This document shows positions 12,118-22,707 of a DNA stretch of 64,000 bases, piece by piece. The notes beneath the pieces were generated by a model. That model saw nothing but the letters and a program-made list of their open reading frames with translations. It was not told the DNA's origin and searched no databases. Source of the stretch: Melampsora larici-populina 98AG31. Lineage: Eukaryota; Basidiomycota; Pucciniomycetes; Pucciniales; Melampsoraceae. Location: contig NW_006768766.1 in NCBI RefSeq assembly GCF_000204055.1, positions 3,718,019 through 3,782,018 on the forward strand, given 5' to 3'. The translations under genes were made by a program, and so were the position numbers. Position 1 is the stretch's first letter; every line of letters begins with the position of its first letter.

Positions 12118-13726
12118 ATGCGACCATTCAACCCATTCGATGTCGAAGTCACGCCCGAAGAAATACGGAGCTTCTTGCGCTATGAGTTTCCTTTCGTACC
12201 GGAAGCTCCTCCTCGGATGCCAATACAGGGACTACAACAATTGGCCCAAAAGTGGATCAATCTTCGTAAGTCATGATATCATCATTGGCTTTGTTGTTTA
12301 TACTCCTTCTGACATGAATTGCCACACACAATTTCGCTTGTTTAAACTCGACATTTTGTTTCGCGCAGACGCGCAGGCTGAAGCATCGAAACGCTCTCAA
12401 GGAATCGGCCAGAATGCTACTGATATCAAGCCTGTCCTCAACCGCGCGGTCCTTGATGCAAGCAAGCATACAGGTATGTTTTTCTATGAATCACAAACTT
12501 CACGTTCGATTAATGATCTATTGCATGGCACTGACAATTTTGTATGTGTTGCAGACAAGCCGACAAACTCCAGTTCAACGAGAGTCATTCAGAAACCCCG
12601 CCCTTCAGAGTCGAGCTCAGCTGCGAATGTCTCAAAATCTCCCCCGCTTTCAGCTTTAGACATCGAGATCAACTTACTTGCAGACACTGGAGGCTCTACA
12701 AGTCTCAAAAGCTCAAGTCGAACTGTATCTGGCAACAATCGCAAGGATGAAGCTCTTTCGGGCAGACATGAATCTCGGGCAGCTCCGACTCCAAAGAACA
12801 ACCCAGTTCCGACTCCAAAAAATAAGCCAACTCCGACTCCAAAACTTCAGCCAGCTCCGACTCCAAAAGCCAAGCCAGCTCCGACTCCAAAAGCCAAGCC
12901 AGCTCCGACTCCCAAAGCCAAACCAGCTCCGACTCCAAAAGCCAAGCCAGCTCCGACTCCAAAAGCCAAGCCAGCTCCGACTCCCAAAAACAAGCCAGCT
13001 CCGATTCCCAAAAACAAGCCAGCCACCCAGAATACGATCACTCGGAAATCAAATCAATTTGTAGCGGTCAAGCAACCTTTAAGCCCTTCTCCTAAGAACA
13101 GCGCTTTTCCTGGATCTTCAGTTCAAAAAAAGTCGGGTTTGAAGTCCAGTCAAAGTTCTGCTTGTCATAAAAGAGATTCGGATGAGGCGTTTTCATCAGA
13201 CACGGAACAAGAATTAGGTGAGTTTCAATTTGATCTACCCCGGCATCAGTATCCTTTAGCTGATCTTATGTCCATCCTCCCGAGAAAAAAGAAAATATTC
13301 CCATATCTCCAAAGAGATCAAAAAAAGCGAGCTTACCACCAACCCAAAAAAAGTCCAGCTCTTTGGCTCCTGTGAAAAAGGATCCGATCACTCGAAAATC
13401 GAAACCATCTAAGTCTTACCCACCTGCCAAAGTCCGTTTTTCGGCGCCTGACCTATCTCAGGGCAGTGATACCAGCTCACTCACTCCGCTAGAATCTTCG
13501 GACTCAACGTTCGATGTTGAGTGCGAGGAATCTGGTATGTAGTTTTCCTGAATTGAAATTGAACAATGTTTATGTGACTAATGTATCAATCATCGTGCTT
13601 GAAGTTCCGCATTCGACTCCTTGTGATCCGTTACCAGAGAGCACCGAGCCCTGCAACTGCGAGTGTCGCAAGGAAATGAGCGGCTTGAAATCTCGAGTCG
13701 AGGTCTTGGAAGGATTCCTTCTCTAG
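12118..13726 (+). CDS. Repeat-containing 426-aa protein (PAPTPK repeats), 5 exons
   Basis: Exons 12118-12265, 12369-12473, 12555-13217, 13292-13534 and 13605-13726 are all phase 1 and total 427 codons. The N-terminal 45 residues (FNPFDVEVTPEEIRSFLRYE, then LQQLAQKWINL) resemble a helix-extended-loop-helix/SAP-like unit, but weakly. A Ser/Lys-rich linker leads to about ten copies of an 8-residue repeat (KAKPAPTP and variants). The C-terminal third is low-complexity and basic. It ends with a Cys cluster (CNCECRKEM) and a short heptad-like helix (LKSRVEVLEGFLL). There is no signal peptide; a nuclear, possibly DNA- or chromatin-associated protein is plausible but unproven. The fourth exon depends on an AAAAAAG acceptor, the only one that restores a long frame. 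The gene is divergent from the SAP-like gene. Confidence 0.65.
12779..13025 (+). repeat. 24-bp coding minisatellite
   Basis: About ten tandem copies of a 24-bp unit (gccaagccagctccgactcc plus aaaa), coding for KAKPAPTP in the gene frame. The inner copies are almost identical, while the outer ones vary (KNNPVPTP, KLQPAPTP, KNKPAPIP). Copy number is always a multiple of three bases, so expansion or contraction would not break the frame. The repeat also opens long spurious frames on the opposite strand and in other frames, which should not be annotated. Confidence 0.9.
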
Positions 13727-14097
13727 CGGTTTGTCATCTTGATTTCATTTTAACTCTTTCTCTCTGTGTAATTATAGTTTTTCTTGGACTGGAGTGTGGA
13801 TTGTTATGTTAAAGTAAAAAAAGATGTAGATATTGGCTCAGAGTATACTATACATGAGTGAGATAGCTGAAAAGCTTGTGAGAATCTTGATTGAAACTGG
13901 ACAGAAATTCTCTCAAGTCTTTTGAGTCCTCTAGGACGGACTTGGGCATGATCCCGAAACAAGTGGATGGATCACCACAAAGGATACAATACCAGGTTTA
14001 GCAGCTCAAAAGTGGATCATGACGGCCCCTCTTAGTTGGCCTGTCTATGAGTCTGTTTGAAATGTCTACATAAACAATTGTTTCGCAAGTGTGTATT

Positions 14098-14164
14098 CCC
14101 AAGGTGAAAAACTGTTGGATTTTTTAATTATTTTCAGATAAAATTCAATTGTTTTTCACCTGGG
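14098..14164. repeat. 67-bp inverted repeat upstream of the CBM fragment
   Basis: Arms at about 14098-14123 and 14140-14164 (cccaaggtgaaaaac... / ...gtttttcacctggg) are near-perfect reverse complements around an AT-rich loop. It may be the remains of a small foldback element. No target duplication is evident. Confidence 0.55.
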
Positions 14165-14251
14165 AAAAATGCATTATCTTCGCAGTGTCAATATCGAGGA
14201 CTGACCATTTGGCTTCCTCGCTGCATTTCTTGTCCATTGATCCTTAACCAG

Positions 14252-14700
14252 GTGTTGTGACCGTTTCTAAAGGGACCAAGCACGACATTGCCGCTGGGCA
14301 GTCAGGTTTGTGGTATTTTTGTTCTACCCCTAGAAGTCTGGAAATGTTATCTGTGAAAGAAAGTTGATGGCCACTGTGTCCCGCGTTTTTGGTCGGTCAA
14401 AAAAATCAATTGGTATATTTTAACACAGGAAAAGGACCATTGAAATTTCAAGGTATCAGTGGTACTAGCCTAGATGGAGGTGCAGCTGAATGGTGTTCGA
14501 TTTACTACATAAGCGTAGGTGGCACCTATCGAACCGGGCAGATCGGTGTAAACGGAGGTGAGAAGTCCAATGTGTATTATCCACCGACTTCAGCTCTCAT
14601 TTCCATCCCAGTACCTGTCACGCTGTCGCTTGGAAATGACAATGTGATTGATCTGGGCATTCCCAGCGGAGTTGTGATTGATCATATCATTGTGTATTGA
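14252..14700 (+). pseudogene. GH43/CBM35-like gene, 5'-truncated copy (last two exons only)
   Basis: Only the last two exons of the galactanase-like gene are present, 14252-14305 and 14429-14700. Their lengths (54 and 272 nt) and splice sites match the copy at 17586-18067 exactly. They encode the CBM35-like module (GVVTVSKGTKHDIAAGQS then GPLKFQGISGTSLDGGAAEW, CSIYY, GVNGGEKSN, and a final IPSGVVIDHIIVY). Nothing upstream resembles the catalytic exons, so this is a 5'-truncated duplicate. The frame is still open through to TGA. Confidence 0.8.
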
Positions 14701-15761
14701 GAGGTCATGCGAGATATGACTCTCATTCTTGTTCAGTTTTGTTTTGTGAATCACTTCAACTTACAATCTGGGTTTGAAGATATTTTGTAATCTTTATCTT
14801 GAGAATCCTTTGAGGCTTCAAGATTTGTCAATCATTTCTTATCTCAAGCTGAGACTAGTTAATTCAAATGCAGTCTTCTCTTCTTGTGTTAATGACCAAT
14901 ATCTTGATTATTTTCAAATCTTCCCCATTCCCCACTTTTTGGATCAAACAGTTACATGTAATCTTTCTCCATCAATCATCGAAAGCCATTATTTGATCGT
15001 CTTGTTTCCTTTGAATATTTTGTTTTTGCTCGGCGTTTTTTCTTTTTTCCTTCTGGGATTGAGCCAAAAGGCTTTTTTAGCTCTTATATCATTAATTTTA
15101 CGCCTGCCTGATTATTTAGACTGAAATCATACTTTCAAAGTTACTGCTTGATAAAGTGAGGATCAAATCAGGAGAGCAAAGAGAAAGATGATGATACGTC
15201 AGCATGTACAGTGTATGCATAGTGGCAAAAGTAACCTCACGACAGCTCACGACTACGCTCAGGGTGAAATTTGGATTTCAACTTCAAAACTCTACATAAA
15301 CTAGTAAAGCTGGTTGTGTCCCATGAGCTATTGCTCGGTGCTTTATTGATATGGAGTTACGGTGACCAAGCAACCATCACAGGAGACTTCCAAGAGTCGG
15401 CAGTCGGCGATAGCAGTAAAAGATGAATTACAACTAACTTCGCAACTAGTGGAATTATGGAGAATTCAATCTCGATCCACGCCTTTATCAGCTCGTCTAC
15501 TATTATGTGAAGCTCCTCTCAACTCAGATCGCCTCCACGTTTTTTCTGTTTGAACAATTTCGTAAGGCACGCCGCAGGTCGCTATCGCCATCCAAATACT
15601 CAGCTTGTGCGTATATTCTTGAGATAGGGGTGAGTTATCATCTAACTGGGTTCAGGAGAAAAGATACAAGTCATGAGACTCGATTAAGATAGTGGATTGC
15701 TCATTGAGGTGGTATCGATTGATATGTAGGGCTCAAGACTGTTGGTCTTAAAGCTGGAAGA
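14701..15761. other. Spacer with a duplicated downstream segment and promoter-like region
   Basis: The first 250 bases after the truncated copy resemble 36720-36960. From about 15170 the sequence resembles 29270-29800 (for example 'aactaacttcgcaactagtggaattatggag' versus 'aaccaacttcacaactattaagattatggag', quoted here as related phrases), so the presumed promoter was duplicated with the gene. A 116-codon open frame at 14774 is hydrophobic and unsupported. Confidence 0.5.
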
Positions 15762-18067
15762 ATGTATATGTGTCATATCAATGTGGCCTTGCGTTCCTTA
15801 ATGGTCGGGTTCCTTTTGTTTGCACTGATAGTCACTGGGGAGAAGAAAAGAATCGTGTCGGGAGCCATTTGGAATGATGACGCTGGGAAACGGATACAAG
15901 CCCATGGGGGATGTCTTTTACAGGTACGTGGTCACACATAATAGACACCGATTCCTGGATCGCAGCGCTGATTTTTTGACCGCATTTCTATAGTTGAAAG
16001 ACCAATGGTATTGGTTTGGTGAAGATAAGGAGAAAGGACACAAGTTTAAGGGTATCAGTTGCGTTGTCCTTCAAACTCCAACATTCTAGGATTGAATAGA
16101 AGAGTGCTAATGTGGATGGTATGATATTTAGGCTGCTATAGGTCTGACGACCTCCTTACCTGGACGAGGCTACCAAATGTACTGACCAGTACGGCTGGCA
16201 CACCGCTGAATGAGAATATGGTGGTCGAGAGGCCCCGAGTTCTCTTCAACCAGGCCACCAACAAGTTTGTGATGTACTTTCACTATGATGTAAGCCTTGA
16301 GATATATTTAATGTCACTTATGTAGTTGATGCTTACCATTATGTCACTCACTAATACCATGTCATTTTCTATAGGATTCAAAGTACGTCTATAACTCATG
16401 AAGAAGTGGTCTATTTGCAGCCAATCTAGATGGATACTGACAAGTTTTCGAATTTTTGATTGGAAAAGATACAAACTAGCTCAGATTGGTGTCGCAACAA
16501 GTGACAAGGCAAGTTTCTATCCACTGGTTCATACACATCATCATAGAGTACAAAGGCTGATCTGGCACCTGGGTATTTTATTGTGCAATCTTGACGAGGT
16601 GCCCTCCAAGCAGATTGATTCAGATTGGAAGTTTGTTCGTGCATTTTCACCTCTCAATTCGCAGAGCCGTGATCTTTCCTTGTTCCAAGATGATGATGGA
16701 ACAGGATATGTTATCTTTGCCTCTGGTAAGTTTTCTCCGCCGTTTCCTCTTCGTCAAAAGCCACACCAGCCTGCAAGAGAGCTGATTGACCACGTGCGAC
16801 TTGCAATCAGATGGAAATGCAAATCTGAAGCTGGCGCGTCTCAGTGAGGACTATGTGAGCAATTCCTGTTTGAACTCCGCCTTGAGAAGACCAGAGGGTT
16901 GTTGATGGACTCGAGATGAGTTAGATGGATGTCAAGGAGTTGGTTCATATATGGAATCGGGTCTTCTGGGAAGCTACTGGTCTTATCAAAGAAGCAGGCG
17001 TTTATCACCTGATATTCTCACTCCAGGTGAATACCTTTTTAACATTGTGATATCCATTTATGAAATGACAAAATTTTTGACACTGACGGCAACGATGGGT
17101 GGGGTTATATGGACGTCCTCAAGAAAGGTTGGTCCGCAAACCCAAACAAAGTTATAAAAGCAAGCGACTTGGCAGGTCCTTGGTCAAAAGATATTGACAT
17201 CACAGACCCCAAGCTGAACACATATTCCTCACAAAACACGCATGATCTTACCGTCATTGGCACTCAGGCAAGGTCTCACATCTGTACGTCGGTTTCAGTC
17301 ATACTTGCGGAGTAAATTGAGCTATTTCAGGATATTTACCTCGTTGTCCGTCTTTTGAAAAACAATCAGTCACTGGGGATCGTTGGGTAGAAGATGGACT
17401 TGGCAACTCAAAATATATCTGGCAACCCTTGAGGATTCAAGATGGTAACTTTCGGATGGAGTGGCACGATGTTTGGGAGATTGATGTACAGACAGGTAAA
17501 ACAATCCATTTATGAAGGATGTGTTCATCAACTTCAAGTATTGATAATTTGTGTGCCTGTCTCTTGTTTTCCCATCATGATAAAGGTGTTGTCACCGTTG
17601 CTGAAGGGACAAAGTACGACATACCCGCCGGGAATTCAGGTTTGTAGATTTTATTTTGTCATCACCCTTGGTATACTGAAGCACATGAGGCCACATGAGA
17701 CTCAAAGTCTGAGAACAACATCTTTGAAAGGAACTGATGGTCACTGTTTTGCATTTTGGTTGGTGGAAACAATTAATTGTCATTTGTTGATACAGGAAAA
17801 GGCCCATTAAAATTTCAAAAGATAAGTGGTACTAGCTCAGATGGTGATGAAGCTGAATGGTGTTCAATTTACTACACCAGCCCAGGTAAGACCTATCGAA
17901 CAGGGCAGATGAGCGTAAATGGAGGTGGGAAGTTCAATGTGTATTATCCACCGACTTCAGCACAAATCTCCATCCCTGTACCTGTCCATCTGAAACCTGG
18001 AGGTGAAAATTCAATTGACATGGTCATCCCAAGTGGAGTCAAAGTTCAGCAAATTATTTTATATTGA
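15762..18067 (+). pseudogene. Exo-beta-1,3-galactanase-like GH43 + CBM35 gene, one nonsense codon
   Basis: Twelve exons: 15762-15923, 15994-16057, 16132-16289, 16375-16382, 16469-16508, 16614-16725, 16811-16854, 16895-17026, 17124-17283, 17370-17495, 17586-17639 and 17796-18067. Phases agree throughout and give 444 codons. The product would start with a signal peptide (LMVGFLLFALIVTGEKKR). It continues with GH43 blocks typical of subfamily 24 galactanases: RIQAHGGCLL, WYWFGEDKEKG, VVERPRV, SRDLSLFQDDDGTGYVIF, VFWEATGLIKEAGVYHLIFS (general-acid Glu) and the Gln of YSSQNTHDL. A CBM35-like module ends it. Codon 206 (16922-16924) is TAG where the sister copy at 29846 has CAG, so the catalytic acid and CBM would be lost. 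The enzyme family removes galactose from the beta-1,3-galactan backbone of plant arabinogalactan, a secreted function. One stop could also be a sequencing error. Confidence 0.8.
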
Positions 18068-18647
18068 GAGATCTTGAGAGATACAAAAAGAAAACTAATA
18101 GATGTAAATAAAGCCATGTGCAATATCAATTGCTTATACACTAATAACCAGTCACAGCTTATATAATCCAATGATCTGCACAAATCTAAGTCAGTGTTTT
18201 TCTTGCTGGCACTTTTGACACAAGTCCAATGAGTGGGACCTTACCGTAACCCGTAACCAAGCCATGAGAGACTTTCACTTTCAAAGATACCACTTGCATG
18301 AGCAACAGCCTTGAATGCAAAAATTGAGTCACTTGTTCCATTAAATTCATGGGTCACATCTCTCTGCTTGGTGAATTTTCTTGTTCTTGTTCATTGATAC
18401 CTAAGATTTTCTAGGTGTCCTGCGGCATATGGCTATTTTTGTACCTTATTCACTCTTGAAGACACACAACTGATTCTTGTATGCTGATTATAGAGCCAAA
18501 GTGAGGCTTTCACAATTTCAAAGCATTACATGTGTTGGAGCAAAGTACATGTGTTGGAGCAAAGTTGACAATTTTATTGTTCTTACAAGGTCACTGTCTC
18601 AATGCCTACCAGTTTTGGACCAAAATTGGGTTTCTGACAGCATACAG

Positions 18648-18900
18648 CATGTCTGTATCCCTGTAGGACATTGATGTACAAGCAAGGAGAGTTTCCAAAA
18701 ACATCTGGAAGAACTTTTCTCAAGTTCAGACTTGTGGATCACCTTTATTCACACAGCCTTTGTTGGAACTCAATTGCCCAAGTTTCAACAACCCACTCAA
18801 TAAAGGCAAAGCCTTAAGACCTCTTTTGAAGCTCTTGCAAGTTTCTACCAAAAGTCTTTTGTGTGTGCACGTCGATGTGTCACATGAATACAGACATGGT
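18648..18900. mobile_element. MITE-like element, copy 1 (~250 bp)
   Basis: The ends are imperfect inverted repeats of about 34 bp: left at 18648-18683 (catgtctgtatccctgtagg...), right at 18865-18900 (gtgtgtgcacgtcgatgtgt... ending in atacagacatg). The interior includes 'gttggaactcaattgccc', which is shared with the second copy at 19361. It is noncoding. No clear target duplication can be read. Confidence 0.55.
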
Positions 18901-19360
18901 GATATGCACTGTGGTTGTAAAAATATGAAAAATATGCAAAATTATTGGAATGTACTGCAGGTCTCAACCATTATTTTTCTATATTTTTCTGAATCCTTGC
19001 AGCTTCTGTATTTTTTTAATGTTTTCTTACTCTTTGAACTCAGTGGTAGATTTTCAATCTGGTGTAGTTTCAAAATGCTATGGCCTACTTACTCTTGTCT
19101 GTGAAATGATTTGAGTCTTAGAACAGGATCTGATAAAGGTGCATGAAAGCACTGATGAGCTACTGACTCCTCTACACGCTGCCTATACAAAAGTCTCTGA
19201 CCTGGAAGGAAGGCACAGATAACAAGATAGACACTATTAATTTAAGCTATTGATCATGAATGATAGTGATCTCTGGTGGGCTAAAAGAGTAACAGCTAAT
19301 AGGAATGTAACATCATAGAACACACAAGTCAATATCACATTGTTTAAGATAAAGCAAAAA

Positions 19361-19670
19361 TGTACACCGTGTCTGTATCTGTGTAGCACGTTGAGGTGCA
19401 CACACCAAATACTCTTGATACATACTTGAAAGAGCCATTAAAGAGGTCTCCACAATAGGCATGTCTTCCCTTTGTCAACTGGGACGTTGGAACTCAGTTG
19501 ACCCCAACTGCTGACAAAGGATCCCACAAATTCTTTTGTCAAATTATCATTCACAAAGGGTGCTTGGCACCAATCTCAGTCTAAAGCCTACCAAACACCT
19601 TTCTGTTTTTGTTCAAAACTCTCCGTGTGTGCACGTCGACGTGCTACAAGGATACTGACATGGTGGTACT
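19361..19670. mobile_element. MITE-like element, copy 2 (~310 bp)
   Basis: Same family as 18648-18900. The left end reads gtacaccgtgtctgtatctg...gcacgttgaggtgcacac, the right end gtgtgtgcacgtcgacgtgc...gatactgacatggtggtac. The interior shares 'gttggaactcagttgaccc' with copy 1 and is otherwise diverged. Noncoding. Confidence 0.55.
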
Positions 19671-19949
19671 TACTTCTCTTTCCAAAGATGGGGAAAGAGA
19701 AGTAAGCTGGAGCGAAGGGAAAAACATATAAGTGATTCTGAATCTTGGACTTTTCAATCCACTGGGGTAAGTCTAGTGTTGATCTTCTCATACTTCATAG
19801 CGTCTTCTTTCTCAAATTGTAAGTCCTCTCATCTCATCTTTTAGTAAACCATATTAAACTTCTTCTCAAACTTGACCACTGTTATCTCTGTTGTTCTCGT
19901 CAATTGGAGACTTCAACATTGTCTGTTTGTCACATTAGCATAAGTTTTG

Positions 19950-21470
19950 ATGGCTGGACTTCACCAAGCAATGTTGCTATGCTTGGTGTGTGTCACATGA
20001 GCCCATTGGATCTTGGACAACTTCAAGATTCACGGTATAACACATGCTCTTAAACCCATTGACAGACCCCACACTGGCACTCATCTTGCAGCTCTCCTCA
20101 AGCATACCCTGGAAAAATTTGAGCTCACCAATTGGCTCTTTTGTATTACTGCCAATAAAACCATGGGCCAACACCTTCAAACTATGATTCCACAATTCAA
20201 TCCCTCCCAACATTTACATGGCTGTGTTGCTCATGTTATTAATCTTGTCACCAAAGCTGGATTCTCAGTCTGCAATTGTAGATCAAACCCTCCTCTGGCA
20301 AACACCCTTGACACCACCTTACCTCATCAAGTCTTCTTCTGTTCCTCTTTTCATTTAGCCTACCCCACATGCCAACATCAGTAGCAGCCTTACTCAAATT
20401 TATGCCTTCCACAAGAAATTCAAGCACAGCAGCCAGCTCAAGATGGTGCACAACACTGCTATTGCAAGCTGTCAGAATCTCAAACGGTGGGATTGGTTCA
20501 CAAAGTGTCAACCCACTGGTTGTCTACCCAAATTTTTCTCAAATAGTTTTACAAACTTAAACATGTCATCAAGTATCAATGTGAAGGTGCTCTGTCTCTT
20601 GAACAGTTCTCACTTGAGGACAATGAGTGGGAGCTTGCATCAAGTATTAACACTTCCTCACTCCACTTGATATTGTCACCAATTCATTTGAGGGTCACAA
20701 GTACCCCACCTTTTCACAGGTGATTCCATATCACCAATGGCTAGTTAAACATCTTGAGAAGGTCAGTTATTTTCTATCTTTTCTATCTCAGTTCCTATCT
20801 CAATCTTTCTCATTTTTCTCATAGCAGTTGCTTATTTCATCTTATCTTGTATCTAGGCCTGGAATGACTTGTCATGCAAGGAACTGAAGTTCTCAATCCT
20901 GCCAATGTTATAAAATATCCTACAGTACCAAACCGCTGCCCAGACCAAAGCAGGCTACATTTGTTTGGCAATTATTGATCCTTGTCTCAAGCCCCACACA
21001 GCCAAAGGCTTGACTCTGGAATCTCCTGGCTGGGGTTCAGAGGACTTGGTCCAATACTTCACCAGCAAAGCCTTCAGGTTCAGACCTGTCTGTGATCCTG
21101 ATATTGAAATTGTCAAACCAGAAGATGGAGTTATCAACCCAGATTGACCTCAGCACTTCATCAAGCGCTGCAAGACCGTTCCAGTTGAGAATTAGGTAAA
21201 AGAATACCTCACTGCGCCTCAAGAAGACAGGATCTGTGATGTTCTTCATTTCTGGAAGACCCATAGACATCACTAGCCTATCTTGTCACGCATGGCAGCT
21301 ACAATTCTTGCAGTGCTGGCCACCAGTGCTACATCCAAAATTTCCTTTTCTAACACTTTACAAGTTATGAGTGATCATTGTGCATTGTTCACTCCCCTCA
21401 ATCTTGAGGTGCAGGTGTGTCTCATTGTCAAGACCTGGAATAAAGCGTTATGAGTCAAATGAGCAGGGAT
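19950..21470 (+). pseudogene. Decayed hAT-family transposase
   Basis: Frames interrupted by many stops and frameshifts spell, in order, the hAT layout: LDNFKIHGITHALKPIDRPH at about 20010, then ITANKTMGQHLQTMIPQF and HGCVAHVINLVTKAGF at about 20140-20270 (the 'CxAHxxNL' block). Weaker central matches follow around 20400-21000. The C-terminal dimerisation block appears near 21200-21300 (EYLTAPQEDRICDVLHFWKT). Terminal repeats and target duplication were not found. Clearly nonfunctional. Confidence 0.75.
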
Positions 21471-21606
21471 TTCATCTTCTCAAGTAGCCTTTTACTTCTT
21501 TTTACTTTCTAAGTAGGATTATATCACTTGATTTCCCCCCTTAGTTCTTCTCCTTTCTAGGATTATATCCCTCAGAACATGTCAGTTCTTTTGAGGATCA
21601 TAAATT

Positions 21607-21806
21607 TTAGTTCTTCTTACTTTTGAAGTAGAATTATACTATTCAAAAACATTGTTTCTGTTGCTTGATATTGAAATAAAAGTCTGTGTTATCTTGGCTC
21701 AAAACATTAGTTCTTCTTACTTTCTAAGTAGAATCATACCATTTAAAAAAATTGTTTCTGTTGCTTGGTCTTGAAATACAAGTCTGTGTTATACCCACTC
21801 CAGGTT
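21607..21806. repeat. 100-bp tandem duplication
   Basis: Two units with a 100-bp period beginning 'ttagttcttcttactt' at 21607 and 21707. Each contains 'aagtagaatYataYYatt', 'attgtttctgttgcttg' and 'aagtctgtgttat'. Partial related copies (ctaagtaggattatatcac, tctaggattatatccc) lie just upstream at 21500-21570. Noncoding. Confidence 0.75.
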
Positions 21807-22357
21807 CAACTACATCTCCCCTTTGGTGCTTAAATTTGAGTCCAGCCCAGCCCAGAGCCTTAAAATTCAGGGTTTGCAAGGTCATTAGGTTTTCTACCCA
21901 CGGTCTGCCCCGGCCTTGGGGGCAGCCATGAGCTTTCAGGGTCAGATCATAGCCCTAATGGAACTTGGTGCTCTCGTGCCTTTGGGCACCTGTACCAGGC
22001 ATGGGATACATCCACTGCCCCTCAAACTTACCTCAACCCCCTCTCTGGAACTGGTAGTTTAGACTTCTGCAAAAGATGAGTCCACCTACCCACTATTGGC
22101 ACAAGTTTTGAATGGTCACGTATTGATCTCTGTGTCAAATGATTTGAAGCCTTCTTAGAGATAAATTTGGTCATCAGACAAACACTTCACCTGGGATTTT
22201 GATGAGAATAATAATTCAGGTTAGGTGATCCAAGTGATCACCACTTTTGAAGTCTTGGATATCTTACTCTGTGTACAATTCACACACCTGGTTTCACACA
22301 TTGGGTAGAATACACTGATTTTGTTTGACTGGTACAATTTTAACCTGCTTTATCAAT
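21807..22357. other. Noncoding spacer before the nested transposons
   Basis: About 550 bases with GC-richer phrases (agcccagcccagagcc, ctgccccggccttggggg) resembling repeat debris. No gene, RNA gene or element boundary is seen. It ends at the AAT duplication that flanks the outer element. Confidence 0.35.
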
Positions 22358-22453
22358 AGGGGGTTTCAAGTTAAAGATTTTTATGCATTTTTACGCTACA
22401 ACAACTTGCCTGTTGTTGTAAAATAAGGGGCTCAAGTCAAAATATTTACGGCC

Positions 22454-22707
22454 CTTTCTTAAAAATTTGGGGAAAGTTTTTTACGGTACCGTGCTGTAAA
22501 AACTTTTCCCAATTTGTAAAAAAGGACTGTAAAAATTTCTTTCGGATCTCCTTCTGAGCAGCAGATTTACGCAAATTGGCGTAAATTTGCTGCTTAAAAA
22601 AATTTGGGATGTCGTATAACTTTTCCCAATTGCATAAAATTTTGCGTAAATTTTATGCAATTGGGATGCAATTGGGAAAAAAAAATTGCAATAAAAGTAG
22701 TAAAATA
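22454..22707. repeat. Hairpin-rich insertion within the left terminal repeat
   Basis: This stretch separates the two halves of the left terminal repeat and has no counterpart at the right end. It contains three palindromes: gggaaagttttttacgg... / ...gtaaaaacttttccc (22471-22511), agcagatttacgc/gcgtaaatttgct (22559-22592) and cccaattgcataaaatttt/aaattttatgcaattggg (22625-22670). It looks like a small foldback or MITE insertion. Its exact borders are uncertain by several bases. Confidence 0.5.

Larger units (their letters stand above)
18068..19949. other. Repeat-rich noncoding stretch
   Basis: Downstream of the galactanase copy. Apart from the two MITE-like elements listed separately, it holds no frame with recognisable protein similarity. 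Its base composition and short direct echoes (cacatgtgttggagcaaagt occurs nearly twice at 18530-18560) suggest old repeats. Confidence 0.4.

Noticed and set aside
12779..13025. CRISPR-like array
   Set aside because: Units are contiguous without spacers, lie inside a coding exon, and the genome is eukaryotic.
12705..13041. Long antisense and alternate-frame ORFs (repeats such as LLESELAW or GVGAGLAF) over the minisatellite
   Set aside because: They arise because the 24-bp unit has no stop in several frames. Only the plus-strand KAKPAPTP frame connects to spliced flanking exons.
15762..18067. Calling this galactanase copy a functional gene
   Set aside because: All splice phases agree, but an in-frame TAG at 16922 precedes the general-acid Glu and the CBM. 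The sister copy has CAG there, so the stop is likely real.
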